Assembly (NCBI GenBank): GCA_040219275.1
Contig: JAVJSU010000071.1
Coordinates: 62,001-126,000, forward strand
Direction of reading: 5' to 3'
DNA from: JAVJSU01 sp040219275
GTDB taxonomy: Bacteria; Chloroflexota; Anaerolineae; Aggregatilineales; Phototrophicaceae
Length of the DNA: 64,000 bases
The notes under the pieces were generated by a model. That model made no database searches, was not told where the DNA came from, and was given only the letters and a program-made list of their open reading frames with translations. How positions within the stretch are numbered: the stretch's first letter is position 1; every line of letters starts with the position of its first letter. Made by a program: the position numbers and the translations under genes. Shown piece after piece: positions 35,298 to 43,270 of the stretch.

Positions 35298-35328
35298 ACG
35301 TATACTAAGGTTAGAAAAAATTAACGGA
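35277..35328 (+). promoter_or_regulatory. Candidate promoter and shared leader of the second HEAT gene
   Basis: -35 TTGATG, 18-bp spacer, -10 TATACT (35301-35306), then the 19-nt block GTTAGAAAAAATTAACGGA at 35310-35328, identical to that before the DUF4231 gene. Confidence 0.5.
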
Positions 35329-35341
35329 ATGGGACGCATTA

Positions 35342-35770
35342 ATGATGATTACCGGGAACGCGTTAATCCAGAAAGCACTAGAAGAATTGGATGACCCGGA
35401 TTTCAACGTCCGTAAACGTGCGATTCAAAATCTCGCCAGAGAAAAATATGAACCCGCCCTCCCCAAACTCATCAAGATTTTCTACGATGTTGACCAGCAC
35501 GAGCGTGTTCGGGCGATTGTCGCACGGGCGCTCGGCAAAATTGGCACACAGGAGGCTTATCAGGCACTCGTCATCGTCCTTAGCAGTATTGACCCCGCCG
35601 TACTCAAACGACAAACACTCTTCGATAGCGAGTCATCAGATACCTTCCAACTCCAGAACACCATGCTCAGTGTCGCCATAACCGTCGCACTGAACAATAT
35701 CGGCACACCAGAAGCCAAACGCATGATCCTACTCTGGCATAGTGGCAAACTACACAGCAAATCCACCTAG
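35342..35770 (+). CDS. HEAT repeat protein
   Basis: 142 aa with about three to four HEAT repeats (DFNVRKRAIQNLAREKYEPALPKLIK in two short blocks; RVRAIVARALGKIGTQEAYQAL; AITVALNNIGTPEAKRMIL). The N-terminus IQKALEELDDPDFNVRKRAI is similar to the first 40 residues of the TIR protein encoded next (IQQALAELKSDDSAIRQSAI), suggesting common ancestry. GGGA lies 7 nt before the ATG. Probably a protein-binding scaffold. Confidence 0.88.
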   Translation: MMITGNALIQKALEELDDPDFNVRKRAIQNLAREKYEPALPKLIKIFYDVDQHERVRAIVARALGKIGTQEAYQALVIVLSSIDPAVLKRQTLFDSESSDTFQLQNTMLSVAITVALNNIGTPEAKRMILLWHSGKLHSKST

Positions 35771-35944
35771 CAACCGAAAACGACAATTTTACGCATTACC
35801 CGTTACTCATCGCTCATTGCTTTCTTCTCCCCCCTCCACCTTTCAATATCCAAACCAGCTTATACTTGGCGTAGCATAGATAACGTTCGTATACTTATAA
35901 GAAAATGGCGTAGATCCTGATTCATCTACCGGAGCCTGTACTGT

Positions 35945-37522
35945 ATGATTGACCGCAACCGCATCCAGCAAGCCTTAGCAGAACTCAAAAGTGACGATTC
36001 TGCCATTCGTCAAAGCGCCATTACTGATTTAAACGCGGCAATTGACGATCCTGAGCTTGATGACATTTTGCGTCTACAAATCATGACGGAAATCGCCGCA
36101 TTAGGTCGGGCTACCCTTCAAATTGAAATGGACACTGCCCCATCGCTGGATAACTTCAGCCTTGAGGACGATCTTGAAGGATTAGACGATGACGATAGCG
36201 ATGCCCTCTGGCTGGATAACCTCGCGTCATCGAAAAACCCTGATTATGTTGAGGAGGGCAACGAGGACGAGCTAGTTGAATATGATGAAGACGATCATAG
36301 CGACTGGCTAGAAAGCCTCGCCCAACAACAACACATCACACAATCACAGCGCGCCGTCACACCGGATAAGCTCAGTAGCATGACCGATGTGATGCCATCA
36401 GAATTCATTCATGACATCATGCACGATATGCGCGCCGTCAACGAAATCCCTGAATGGCTCAACGCGATGATGCCAGCACAGGAAGCCAATTCTGGTGATC
36501 TGCTCACCGAAGAATTCGACGTTCAATCCACCGACACGCTTGAAATGCCGGAATGGTTGAAGGTTAGCAAAAACGAGATGGACACTCTCGAAATCATGTC
36601 CAATGATTTAAAAACCGACTCGGATTTACAGGAACGCGCCCGTAGATCAGTCATGTCTCCCGTGCCGATGACCACAGATGTCATTCCCGTCGCCGCGCCC
36701 CTTCCTTCACCGTCAACAGACACAACTGTGCAATTTTCCGCCTATCATCCCCGTAACGTGAATCCGCACATCTGGGAACCATTTTACGCTTATGTCTTCC
36801 GTGCCAGCGCGGAAAACGATGTCCTGACGGATGCCATACGTGCGCTCGGCGAAAAATCCAGCAACACCAATGCCAACATCCCCACCGGCATCGCCATCAC
36901 CGCAACGCCCTATGTACCGGGTTTTCAATTCTATCCGCTTTCACAAACGGCACGTTTCGATGAGGCATGGTCACGTTTCGATTTCCAGATCAAAGCCAAA
37001 ATCGCACAGCAAAATCAGTTTGAAACCGGACACGTCACCTTCACCATTGACGGAATCATTGTCGCTGATGTGCCAATTGCCATTTATGTCGGCGCAGACG
37101 CATCCCGCAAAAAAGTGGAAGTCCAATCGACAAGCAGTCCACTCTACACATCCATTTTTTGCAGTTACAGCCATACCGATTCACATATCATCGAGCGGAT
37201 AGAACACGCCTATCAAACACTCGGCATCGACTCTCTGCACGACCTCACCACACTAAAAAGTGGCAACCATTGGAGCGAAGACTTGCCCGGCATGATTGAC
37301 CGCGCCGATGTCTTCCAATTGTTCTGGTCACAATCCGCCGCACAATCGCCCACTGTCCGTCAGGAATACGAACACGCGCTCAAAGTTAACGGGAAACGCC
37401 ACAATTTCATCCGTCCGGTCTGCTGGGAAAATCCACTGCCACCTATCCCCCAAAAACTCAGCCACCTTCACTTCGCCTATAAACCTGACTTGCTCAAACG
37501 CGGCGAAGGCGCGACTACCTAG
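35945..37522 (+). CDS. TIR domain protein with N-terminal HEAT-like segment and shared middle domain
   Basis: 525 aa. Residues 1-65 resemble a HEAT repeat. Residues 65-255 form an acidic disordered linker with four WL motifs (ALWLDNL, SDWLESL, PEWLNAM, PEWLKVS). About 265-395 is an unrecognised beta-rich domain (EPFYAYVFRASAEN ... GHVTFTIDGIIVADVPIAIYVG), shared with the protein at 37562. A TIR domain covers ~400-510 with SIFCSYSHTD, LKSGNHWSEDL, DVFQLFWSQSA and VRQEYEHAL. Glu474 aligns with the catalytic Glu of NAD-cleaving TIR domains. A TATACT hexamer lies at 35890. It could be an NADase effector or a scaffold; activity is untested. Confidence 0.85.
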   Translation: MIDRNRIQQALAELKSDDSAIRQSAITDLNAAIDDPELDDILRLQIMTEIAALGRATLQIEMDTAPSLDNFSLEDDLEGLDDDDSDALWLDNLASSKNPDYVEEGNEDELVEYDEDDHSDWLESLAQQQHITQSQRAVTPDKLSSMTDVMPSEFIHDIMHDMRAVNEIPEWLNAMMPAQEANSGDLLTEEFDVQSTDTLEMPEWLKVSKNEMDTLEIMSNDLKTDSDLQERARRSVMSPVPMTTDVIPVAAPLPSPSTDTTVQFSAYHPRNVNPHIWEPFYAYVFRASAENDVLTDAIRALGEKSSNTNANIPTGIAITATPYVPGFQFYPLSQTARFDEAWSRFDFQIKAKIAQQNQFETGHVTFTIDGIIVADVPIAIYVGADASRKKVEVQSTSSPLYTSIFCSYSHTDSHIIERIEHAYQTLGIDSLHDLTTLKSGNHWSEDLPGMIDRADVFQLFWSQSAAQSPTVRQEYEHALKVNGKRHNFIRPVCWENPLPPIPQKLSHLHFAYKPDLLKRGEGATT

Positions 37523-37561
37523 ATTTTCCAACCCCGTGTTGTATGCAAACAGGAGTAGAAA

Positions 37562-39037
37562 ATGTCACCCACAGCCATTATCGTCTTGATCGTCCTTGCC
37601 GTCTTCCTCATTGGTGCATTCCTATACTTTCGCAATCGCAACACCAACGCATCATCCGGCGGTGCGCCCATAATGCCACCCGCGTCCATACCACGCCGAC
37701 GCGATGACATCCGTCAAGAACCGCCCCGTGGCGGAGACAACACGCCGACAACCGGAAGCACAGCCCCACCGCCTCCACCACAAGCGACACCTTCCGCACC
37801 GCCACAGGTACTCGGCGGGAACTTACCGTCGCAAGACCAAATCGACAGCGCCATAACCGAAATCCTCGGCAATCTCGACAAAAAAATGGAGAAAGGTGAA
37901 GATGAAGGCGATATTCCAGCGGAAACAACCACCTCAACGGGAGCGGTTGCGCCTGTCCCACCTGCTCAGGACACCCCCGCACCAAAACCAGCGCCACCAT
38001 CCGCGCCGATCACCCCTGCCCCCGGAAATTCCTACGGCGGTGTATCAGATGATGACGATGGTGACGGATTCGCCGATGTCGACGAAGAAGAATCACTTGA
38101 AGCAGACATGGATTTCATGGAACTTGAACGGGAGGCAACACTCGAAGACGAGGAACAAGAGTCGATTGAGCCAATTGAAAACGAAAAGGAATCAACCCCC
38201 GACGATTCGCTTACCCTCGCAGGGAGTGTTGACGATTCCGCCGCGTATTTCCTCTCAACCTGTCCCAAATCCATGCCCCTTGACGAATGGCAACCGATGT
38301 ACGCCTATGTCTTCCGTCCCTCCGCCGCCGCTCAAGTCTATGCGGACGCATCAAAATTGCTCGGCAAAAAGCAGGCGGAATACAGCACCCTGTCTCAACC
38401 TGCATCCACCACCATCCGCGAAGGCGCAGAAATCACCGCCACGCCCGAACTCGCTGGCTTTCAATTTAAGCCTTTGCGCGTCACCGTCGGATTTTACGAC
38501 ACATGGGAACGCTTCAACTTTGAACTTCGCGCCAAATCCGCCCCGCTCAACCAATTCGCCACCGGACGCATCGTGTTCACTGTCGAAGGGTTGATTGTCG
38601 GCGAAGTTCCGCTCTCGGTTTTCGTCGGAGAGACTCCCGCTGAGTGGGAATTTAAAGACAACACCACCAAAATGTATCAAGCCATCTTTTGCAGTTACAG
38701 CCACACCGATACAAAAATCATCGAACGGCTGGAACGCGCCTATAAATCGCTCGGCATGGATTACCTGCGGGACATCACCACCCTCAAAAGTGGCACCCAT
38801 TGGAGCGACGAACTGCTCGCGCTGATTGACCGCGCCGATGTCTTCCAACTCTTCTGGTCAAAAACGGCGGCAGAAAGTCCCTATGTCAAGCAAGAGTGGG
38901 AACACGCCCTCAAGTACGAAACTGACCGCCCCAATTTTATCCGTCCGGTGTGGTGGCAAGACCCCATGCCCCCCGTGCCGAAAGAACTCGGTCATATCCA
39001 CTTCTGGCATCAACCCGACCTCGACGATGAGGATTAA
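37562..39037 (+). CDS. Membrane-anchored TIR domain protein
   Basis: 491 aa. An N-terminal membrane helix (AIIVLIVLAVFLIGAFLYF, residues 5-23) precedes a long Pro/Gly/Asp-rich disordered region (25-225). The middle domain shared with the upstream protein (~232-365: QPMYAYVFRPSAAAQVYADA ... IVFTVEGLIVGEVPLSVFVG) follows. The C-terminal TIR domain (~372-485) has AIFCSYSHTD, LKSGTHWSDEL, DVFQLFWSKTA and VKQEWEHAL. Glu445 is the predicted catalytic residue. It starts 39 nt after the upstream TIR gene (AGGAG site), so the pair is co-transcribed. The soluble/anchored pairing suggests hetero-assembly at the membrane. Confidence 0.87.
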   Translation: MSPTAIIVLIVLAVFLIGAFLYFRNRNTNASSGGAPIMPPASIPRRRDDIRQEPPRGGDNTPTTGSTAPPPPPQATPSAPPQVLGGNLPSQDQIDSAITEILGNLDKKMEKGEDEGDIPAETTTSTGAVAPVPPAQDTPAPKPAPPSAPITPAPGNSYGGVSDDDDGDGFADVDEEESLEADMDFMELEREATLEDEEQESIEPIENEKESTPDDSLTLAGSVDDSAAYFLSTCPKSMPLDEWQPMYAYVFRPSAAAQVYADASKLLGKKQAEYSTLSQPASTTIREGAEITATPELAGFQFKPLRVTVGFYDTWERFNFELRAKSAPLNQFATGRIVFTVEGLIVGEVPLSVFVGETPAEWEFKDNTTKMYQAIFCSYSHTDTKIIERLERAYKSLGMDYLRDITTLKSGTHWSDELLALIDRADVFQLFWSKTAAESPYVKQEWEHALKYETDRPNFIRPVWWQDPMPPVPKELGHIHFWHQPDLDDED

Positions 39038-39058
39038 AAGGAGCTTTTCGACAGGTGT

Positions 39059-39301
39059 TTAAATATCATCATTGTTGAGTTTGTCGTCTATTGCGTCATA
39101 AACTTGTTGCATCTGTTGCGAAGATAAAAATTCACGGGACATCTCATTGTGGAAGATGATTATGACCGATGCGTGTATATCGTGAAGACGAACATCCAGG
39201 CTATTGGAGGGAAATTCGATGGGATCTTTGGATATGTCAACTTCAGTTAATTCAAACGAACCATCTTGTTGAAAAACTGCGAGGAAGTCTCTTTGTTTCA
39301 T
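39059..39301 (-). CDS. Small hypothetical protein
   Basis: 80 aa, unrecognised, leftward, with GGAG 8 nt before the ATG. It has mixed alpha/beta character with a central SLDVRLHDIHASVIIIFH strand pair and an acidic helical end (QQVYDAIDDKLNNDD). It is convergent with the second TIR gene and only 21 nt from its stop. It could belong to the TIR cluster, but nothing shows it. Confidence 0.6.
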   Translation of the reverse strand: MKQRDFLAVFQQDGSFELTEVDISKDPIEFPSNSLDVRLHDIHASVIIIFHNEMSREFLSSQQMQQVYDAIDDKLNNDDI

Positions 39302-39536
39302 TGCGGTTCTCCGGTAAAGCTTTTGGGATCGTGCCGACTTCTTCTTCCGTTATTGGCTACTATGAATACGCCACGATAAGAATAGACTAACAATCATATA
39401 CTTTTTTCACCATCTTGGACGAATACGCCCAATGAACATCCCATGAGCACATTACCATTCACCACTGATTTTGCGCCACTCGTTCGCTATAATCTTCTGT
39501 ATGTTCAAAGTGATCAGTTGTGGTAACCGGGTTTTT

Positions 39537-39567
39537 ACTGATAACTGTCTACTGATAACTGTGAACT
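39537..39567. repeat. ACTGATAACTG low-complexity repeat
   Basis: Two direct copies of ACTGATAACTGT lie immediately upstream of the tRNA-Sec gene. A partial copy (GTGAACTGATAACT) lies at 7240. Confidence 0.55.
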
Positions 39568-39571
39568 ACAA

Positions 39572-39665
39572 GGGGGTGCATGTGTCCCGGTGGATGCCCC
39601 GGTCTTCAAAATCGGTGGTCGGCTACGTGCTAGGCGACGGTGGGTTCGACTCCCATGCGCTCCCG
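39572..39665 (+). tRNA. selC: tRNA-Sec (anticodon TCA)
   Basis: 94 nt. The 8-bp acceptor stem GGGGGTGC pairs with GCGCTCCC (with two G-U pairs). The anticodon stem CCGGT/ATCGG surrounds loop CTTCAAA, with TCA at 39606-39608. A long variable arm follows, then the T arm GTGGG-TTCGACT-CCCAT, giving the 8+5 acceptor/T-stem architecture of bacterial tRNA-Sec. Discriminator G, no encoded CCA, T run after it. It reads UGA as selenocysteine with SelB. No selA, selB, selD or evident selenoprotein gene lies in this window. Confidence 0.93.
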
Positions 39666-39762
39666 TTTTTCAATTCAGCCAATTTCGCTTTCCACTTCCG
39701 CAAAATAAGACTACGATAGACTCATCGCACCCACCGCATAAACAAACAGATAGGAGAGCATT

Positions 39763-40737
39763 ATGTTTAACCGTCTTCGCGCTATGATGGGCGCGTCTTT
39801 GCTTCTCACCGTCCTACTCTTAACCGTTCCCATCGCCTCCGTCAACGCCCAGACCGCGCCGGATTCTTCCCCGCTCGGCGCACTCATGGACTACTACAAC
39901 AGCATCAATCAGCACGATTATCTCAGCGCCTACAATTTACGCCTCAACCCCACGCAGACCTTCGCCGAATTCACCAACGGCTTCGTCACCACGCGGGAGA
40001 TTGTGCCGTATTTCGGGGCGCTCCAACCTCAAGCCAATGTCAATTTCATGGATGTGCCTGTTGTCGTGCTCGGCTACCAGACCAACGGCACAATCCAGTC
40101 TTTCGCCGGATGCTTCACGATGGAAAACATCAATCCCGCGCTCGGCACATGGCGTATCAACACCAGCCGCATTCAACAACTCGCGTTCACGGGCGAACCC
40201 GCCACCACACCCTTTCAAGCCTTTCTGAACACACCCTGCGCCACCTCGCAACCCGCCGCCATCAGCGCAGGCGCATCCCAGACCGAAGCGGATGCCTCCA
40301 TCCGTGCTTATTATGAAGCGATCAACACGGGCAACTTCATCGCCGCCTATTCAATGTGGATGTTCCCCTTCCCGCCACCCTTCCCGAATGGCTCACCCCA
40401 GGTCGATCATCGCCCACCCTATAACACCTTCGCGCAGGGATACGCCACGACAGCCCACATCACCGTCTATACCGGCTCTTATGTAACGCTCGGCGCTTCC
40501 GCCGGACGTACATATGTCAATGGCTATCAACCCGTCGTCCTTATCAGCCAGAACACCAACGGCACATTCACCACCTTTTCCGGCTGTTATGTCATGGGGC
40601 GCTTCTCTGCTGGCGATGGCTTCCTGCGAATCGTCGACGGTCAACTCAACATCCTGCAAGACGGCATCCCGACAATTGACGTGGTACTCAACGCCCTCCG
40701 CGCCATCAATTGCACCGCCTTCGCCGGCAGCGTCTAA
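39763..40737 (+). CDS. Secreted protein with two tandem similar domains (NTF2-like)
   Basis: 324 aa. The signal peptide MFNRLRAMMGASLLLTVLLL has likely cleavage after SVNA. Two homologous ~130-aa units follow (about 35-170 and 180-320). Each begins with a helix of type LMDYYNSINQHDYLSAYNL / IRAYYEAINTGNFIAAYSM, continues with a FAxGYATT-like segment and ends with FAGCFTM / FSGCYVM plus a Cys. This helix-plus-sheet layout resembles the NTF2-like/SnoaL fold. A paired-Cys pattern may give disulfides. Function unknown; no operon partner. Confidence 0.8.
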   Translation: MFNRLRAMMGASLLLTVLLLTVPIASVNAQTAPDSSPLGALMDYYNSINQHDYLSAYNLRLNPTQTFAEFTNGFVTTREIVPYFGALQPQANVNFMDVPVVVLGYQTNGTIQSFAGCFTMENINPALGTWRINTSRIQQLAFTGEPATTPFQAFLNTPCATSQPAAISAGASQTEADASIRAYYEAINTGNFIAAYSMWMFPFPPPFPNGSPQVDHRPPYNTFAQGYATTAHITVYTGSYVTLGASAGRTYVNGYQPVVLISQNTNGTFTTFSGCYVMGRFSAGDGFLRIVDGQLNILQDGIPTIDVVLNALRAINCTAFAGSV

Positions 40738-40761
40738 CATCCTCAATCCCGTCTGTGTACC

Positions 40762-40786
40762 GTAGGGGCGAACTGCCAGTTCGCCC
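40762..40786. repeat. Family C palindrome (copy 4)
   Basis: GTAGGGGCGAACTGCC then AGTTCGCCC. GGGCGAACT pairs with AGTTCGCCC (9 bp). It lies between the convergent secreted-protein and dodecin genes. Confidence 0.75.
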
Positions 40787-40843
40787 AAATATTCATGGAC
40801 TCACCAATGATGCTTTTTAACGAATCCACCATAACCCACCGGA

Positions 40844-41068
40844 TCACTCAGCAGACTCCCCATCATCCAGCGTGAAGCCAATCTTGATCGTCACCTGCCA
40901 GTACGCGACCTTATTCTCATCGATATAACCGCGTGTTTCGATCACCTCAAACCAGCGCATATTGCGTATCGTTTTTGATGCCCGTTCGACGGCATTATTG
41001 ACCGCGTCTTCAATACTCGTCGCCGATGATCCCGTAAGCTCAATTTTCTTGTATATATGGTCAGTCAT
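40844..41068 (-). CDS. Dodecin family flavin-binding protein
   Basis: 74 aa, the normal dodecin length. The start ATG at 41066-41068 is preceded by GGAGAG; a longer upstream frame lacks a site and is rejected. The hallmarks are YKKIELTGSSATSIEDAVNNA, the Trp in MRWFEVIETRGYI that stacks on flavin, and the terminal strand VAYWQVTIKIGFTL. Dodecins form 12-mers that store riboflavin, FMN or CoA. Confidence 0.92.
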   Translation of the reverse strand: MTDHIYKKIELTGSSATSIEDAVNNAVERASKTIRNMRWFEVIETRGYIDENKVAYWQVTIKIGFTLDDGESAE

Positions 41069-41166
41069 AACTAGGCTCTCCAAAATACTATTTCGATACA
41101 CTGACCTTACCACGCACACTTATCCTGTGGCAAAAAATTCCAAACACCTATATTTTCACCCATTCT

Positions 41167-41220
41167 CCTCTGCGTTTCTCTGCGTTTCTCTGCGCTCCCT
41201 GCATCTCTGCGTTGTGCTCT
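41167..41220. repeat. CTCTGCGTTTCTC-type repeat, family D (copy 2)
   Basis: Tandem CTCTGCGTTT units followed by CTCTGCGCTCCCTGCATCTC. Related to 21408-21440, in the gap upstream of the thioesterase gene. Confidence 0.6.
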
Positions 41221-41321
41221 TAATTTTTTGCTCATCGCCTTTCCCGCTGTTGGCGCAGATCAAGTCGGCGGGTACAATCCGTTCTAATTAGTCTTATTCG
41301 CTACATGCTGGAAAATCAAAA

Positions 41322-41819
41322 ATGGCGCAATCCTTACCAACAATCGAACAAATCACCGCCCTCCCACACGTCGGCACATTCACCGTCACCGAAGATCATC
41401 TCGACATCATGGGACACATGAACGTCCGCCATTATCTCTCGTTTTTCGATGATGCCGGCTGGGAACTCTTCAATCACATCGGCTTAACCGCAGACTACTA
41501 TCGCGCCAACAAAACCGGTGGCTTTGCCCTGCAACAGATCATCAACTACATTGCAGAAGTCCGCCTCGGCGAAACCGTCCACATCCACGCCCGCATCCTC
41601 GGACGCACCGAAAAACGCATCCACAACATGCTGTTTATGGTCAACATCAATACAGGTAAACTCGCCGCCACCATAGAAGAAATGGGCGCACATGCCGATC
41701 TAACAATCCGCCGAACCGCCCCCTATCCGCCCCACATCGCGGAAAAAATCGACGCGCTCCTGACCGTTCACCAAAAATTAGCGTGGGACGCACCCCTCTC
41801 CGGTGTGATGCACACCTAG
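41322..41819 (+). CDS. Acyl-CoA thioesterase family protein (hotdog fold)
   Basis: A 165-aa single hotdog domain. The signature HLDIMGHMNVRHYLSFFDDAG (two short blocks) holds the Asp/His-type catalytic region of 4-hydroxybenzoyl-CoA thioesterase-like enzymes. The strand segment YIAEVRLGETVHIHARIL and IEEMGAHADL complete the fold. It would hydrolyse an acyl-CoA in the cytoplasm; the acyl group is unknown. Its TAG stop is followed immediately by the ATG of the next gene, so the two are translationally coupled. Confidence 0.85.
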   Translation: MAQSLPTIEQITALPHVGTFTVTEDHLDIMGHMNVRHYLSFFDDAGWELFNHIGLTADYYRANKTGGFALQQIINYIAEVRLGETVHIHARILGRTEKRIHNMLFMVNINTGKLAATIEEMGAHADLTIRRTAPYPPHIAEKIDALLTVHQKLAWDAPLSGVMHT

Positions 41820-43208
41820 ATGCTCACAATCGTTCAGGTTTTCGGTTTCGGCTTTGCGTTATGGCTCGGCGGTTATTTGATCGCCCGTGACCTCAGCGAT
41901 TGGCGTTTACGGTTTGCCGGATTGGGATTAATCACTTACGCGCTCGGTCTCGGCATGGACGCACTCATCCCCCTTTCCACCGATAACGCCACGTTGATCC
42001 ATCTGCGCTGGTCATCCATCTTCTTGCCCTCGCTTTTCTGGTTCGGCACAATCGTGGAATCCTTACCGGAAAATTCCGCCATCCGTCACCGTTTACCGTC
42101 GGCATGGCGCACTGGTCTATTGATTTTCGCCCTCATTGTGTTCATTATCGGCGCAGGCACAAACTTCATCCTCACCTTCACCGCAAGCGATAGCACCGTA
42201 CCCCGCATAAATATCGGTTATGCCGTCTTCGCCCTAACCGTCACCCTCCCCGCCGCAGTCGCTTTCTATCTGATGATTCGCCATTTCCGGCAATCCACCC
42301 CGCGCCCACCCTATACCCTACTCACGCTCATCACCGTATTATTCATGCTCGGTGTCTCGCTCATCGTCCTGCCGCTTGATCTCTTTCCGTTGGAAATAAC
42401 CGTTCTCGCCATCGAGTTTGACCTGCTCATACTAGGCATCCTCATCGCCTTTTTAGATGCCTTCGATCTCGGTGAATCCATCGTGCTCGATATGACGCGC
42501 TCCTTCGTCTTTTCAGGGATCGCCGCGCTCGGATTAGGCGGGCAAATCGCGCTGATTATGCTCACAACCGACGGCTTAACCTTTACTGCGATGTTGCTCA
42601 TCCTCACCCTCAGCGCCACCGGAATCCTGCTTGTCACCTTCGCCGCCCCGCTCCAAAATCTGTTGGATCAACTAGTATTTTCTCGCTTCCCGCAGATTCA
42701 ACAGGAACGCCGTGATCTCCGCGCCGCCACCATCGCCCTCGCCCGCAAATCATCCAACCCGCCCCTGCTCGATCTGGACGACGACTCATTCACCCGCCTC
42801 ACGCGCCGTACACTCAGCCATTACGGTGACCTGACCAAACTCGCCGCCAGCCCACTCACTCAATTGCCGATCATCACCACCCGCATCGAACACCGCAACG
42901 CCCGTGATGATACCCTCGAACGCGCCACCGAACTCAAACGCTTATTGACAGAAAGCATCGCCCGCCTCAAACCCCTCGGTGACGATTCGTTCGGCACCTC
43001 CGACGAATGGCGCTACTACAACGCGCTTTATTTTCCCTATGTCATCGGCGTAAAACCCTATAGCCGCCGCCTAACGCTAGACGACCTCGACCCCGCCACC
43101 CGCGAAGCCCTCACATGGTTTCAAGCGCAAGTGCCGGAGCGCACCCTCTACAATTGGCAAAACGCCGCCGCATCCCTCATCGCGCAAGATTTACGTGAGC
43201 GTGTTTAG
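41820..43208 (+). CDS. Multi-pass membrane protein with cytoplasmic C-terminal region
   Basis: 462 aa. About eight to ten hydrophobic helices (1-285) resemble the N-terminal sensory portion of some histidine kinases. A soluble C-terminal half follows, with Arg/Leu-rich helices (QQERRDLRAATIALARK) but no HATPase, GGDEF or phosphoacceptor motif that I can see. The C-terminal part contains EWRYYNALYFPYVIGVKPYSRR. It begins at the base right after the thioesterase stop. Perhaps a degenerate sensor; function unknown. Confidence 0.75.
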   Translation: MLTIVQVFGFGFALWLGGYLIARDLSDWRLRFAGLGLITYALGLGMDALIPLSTDNATLIHLRWSSIFLPSLFWFGTIVESLPENSAIRHRLPSAWRTGLLIFALIVFIIGAGTNFILTFTASDSTVPRINIGYAVFALTVTLPAAVAFYLMIRHFRQSTPRPPYTLLTLITVLFMLGVSLIVLPLDLFPLEITVLAIEFDLLILGILIAFLDAFDLGESIVLDMTRSFVFSGIAALGLGGQIALIMLTTDGLTFTAMLLILTLSATGILLVTFAAPLQNLLDQLVFSRFPQIQQERRDLRAATIALARKSSNPPLLDLDDDSFTRLTRRTLSHYGDLTKLAASPLTQLPIITTRIEHRNARDDTLERATELKRLLTESIARLKPLGDDSFGTSDEWRYYNALYFPYVIGVKPYSRRLTLDDLDPATREALTWFQAQVPERTLYNWQNAAASLIAQDLRERV

Positions 43209-43270
43209 AACATTTGATTTGCATAAATGGGAAATTTTAATAATATATACATACATATGATAAGTTTTAA

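Noticed and set aside
32878..39037. CBASS, Thoeris or other named TIR defence system
   Set aside because: No CD-NTase, ThsA SIR2/SLOG protein, Cap2/Cap3 or Argonaute gene is present, so none of the known system definitions is met.
37562..39062. Several overlapping frames under the second TIR gene
   Set aside because: Pro/Ser/Arg-rich products without motifs; they are by-products of the disordered, biased coding region.
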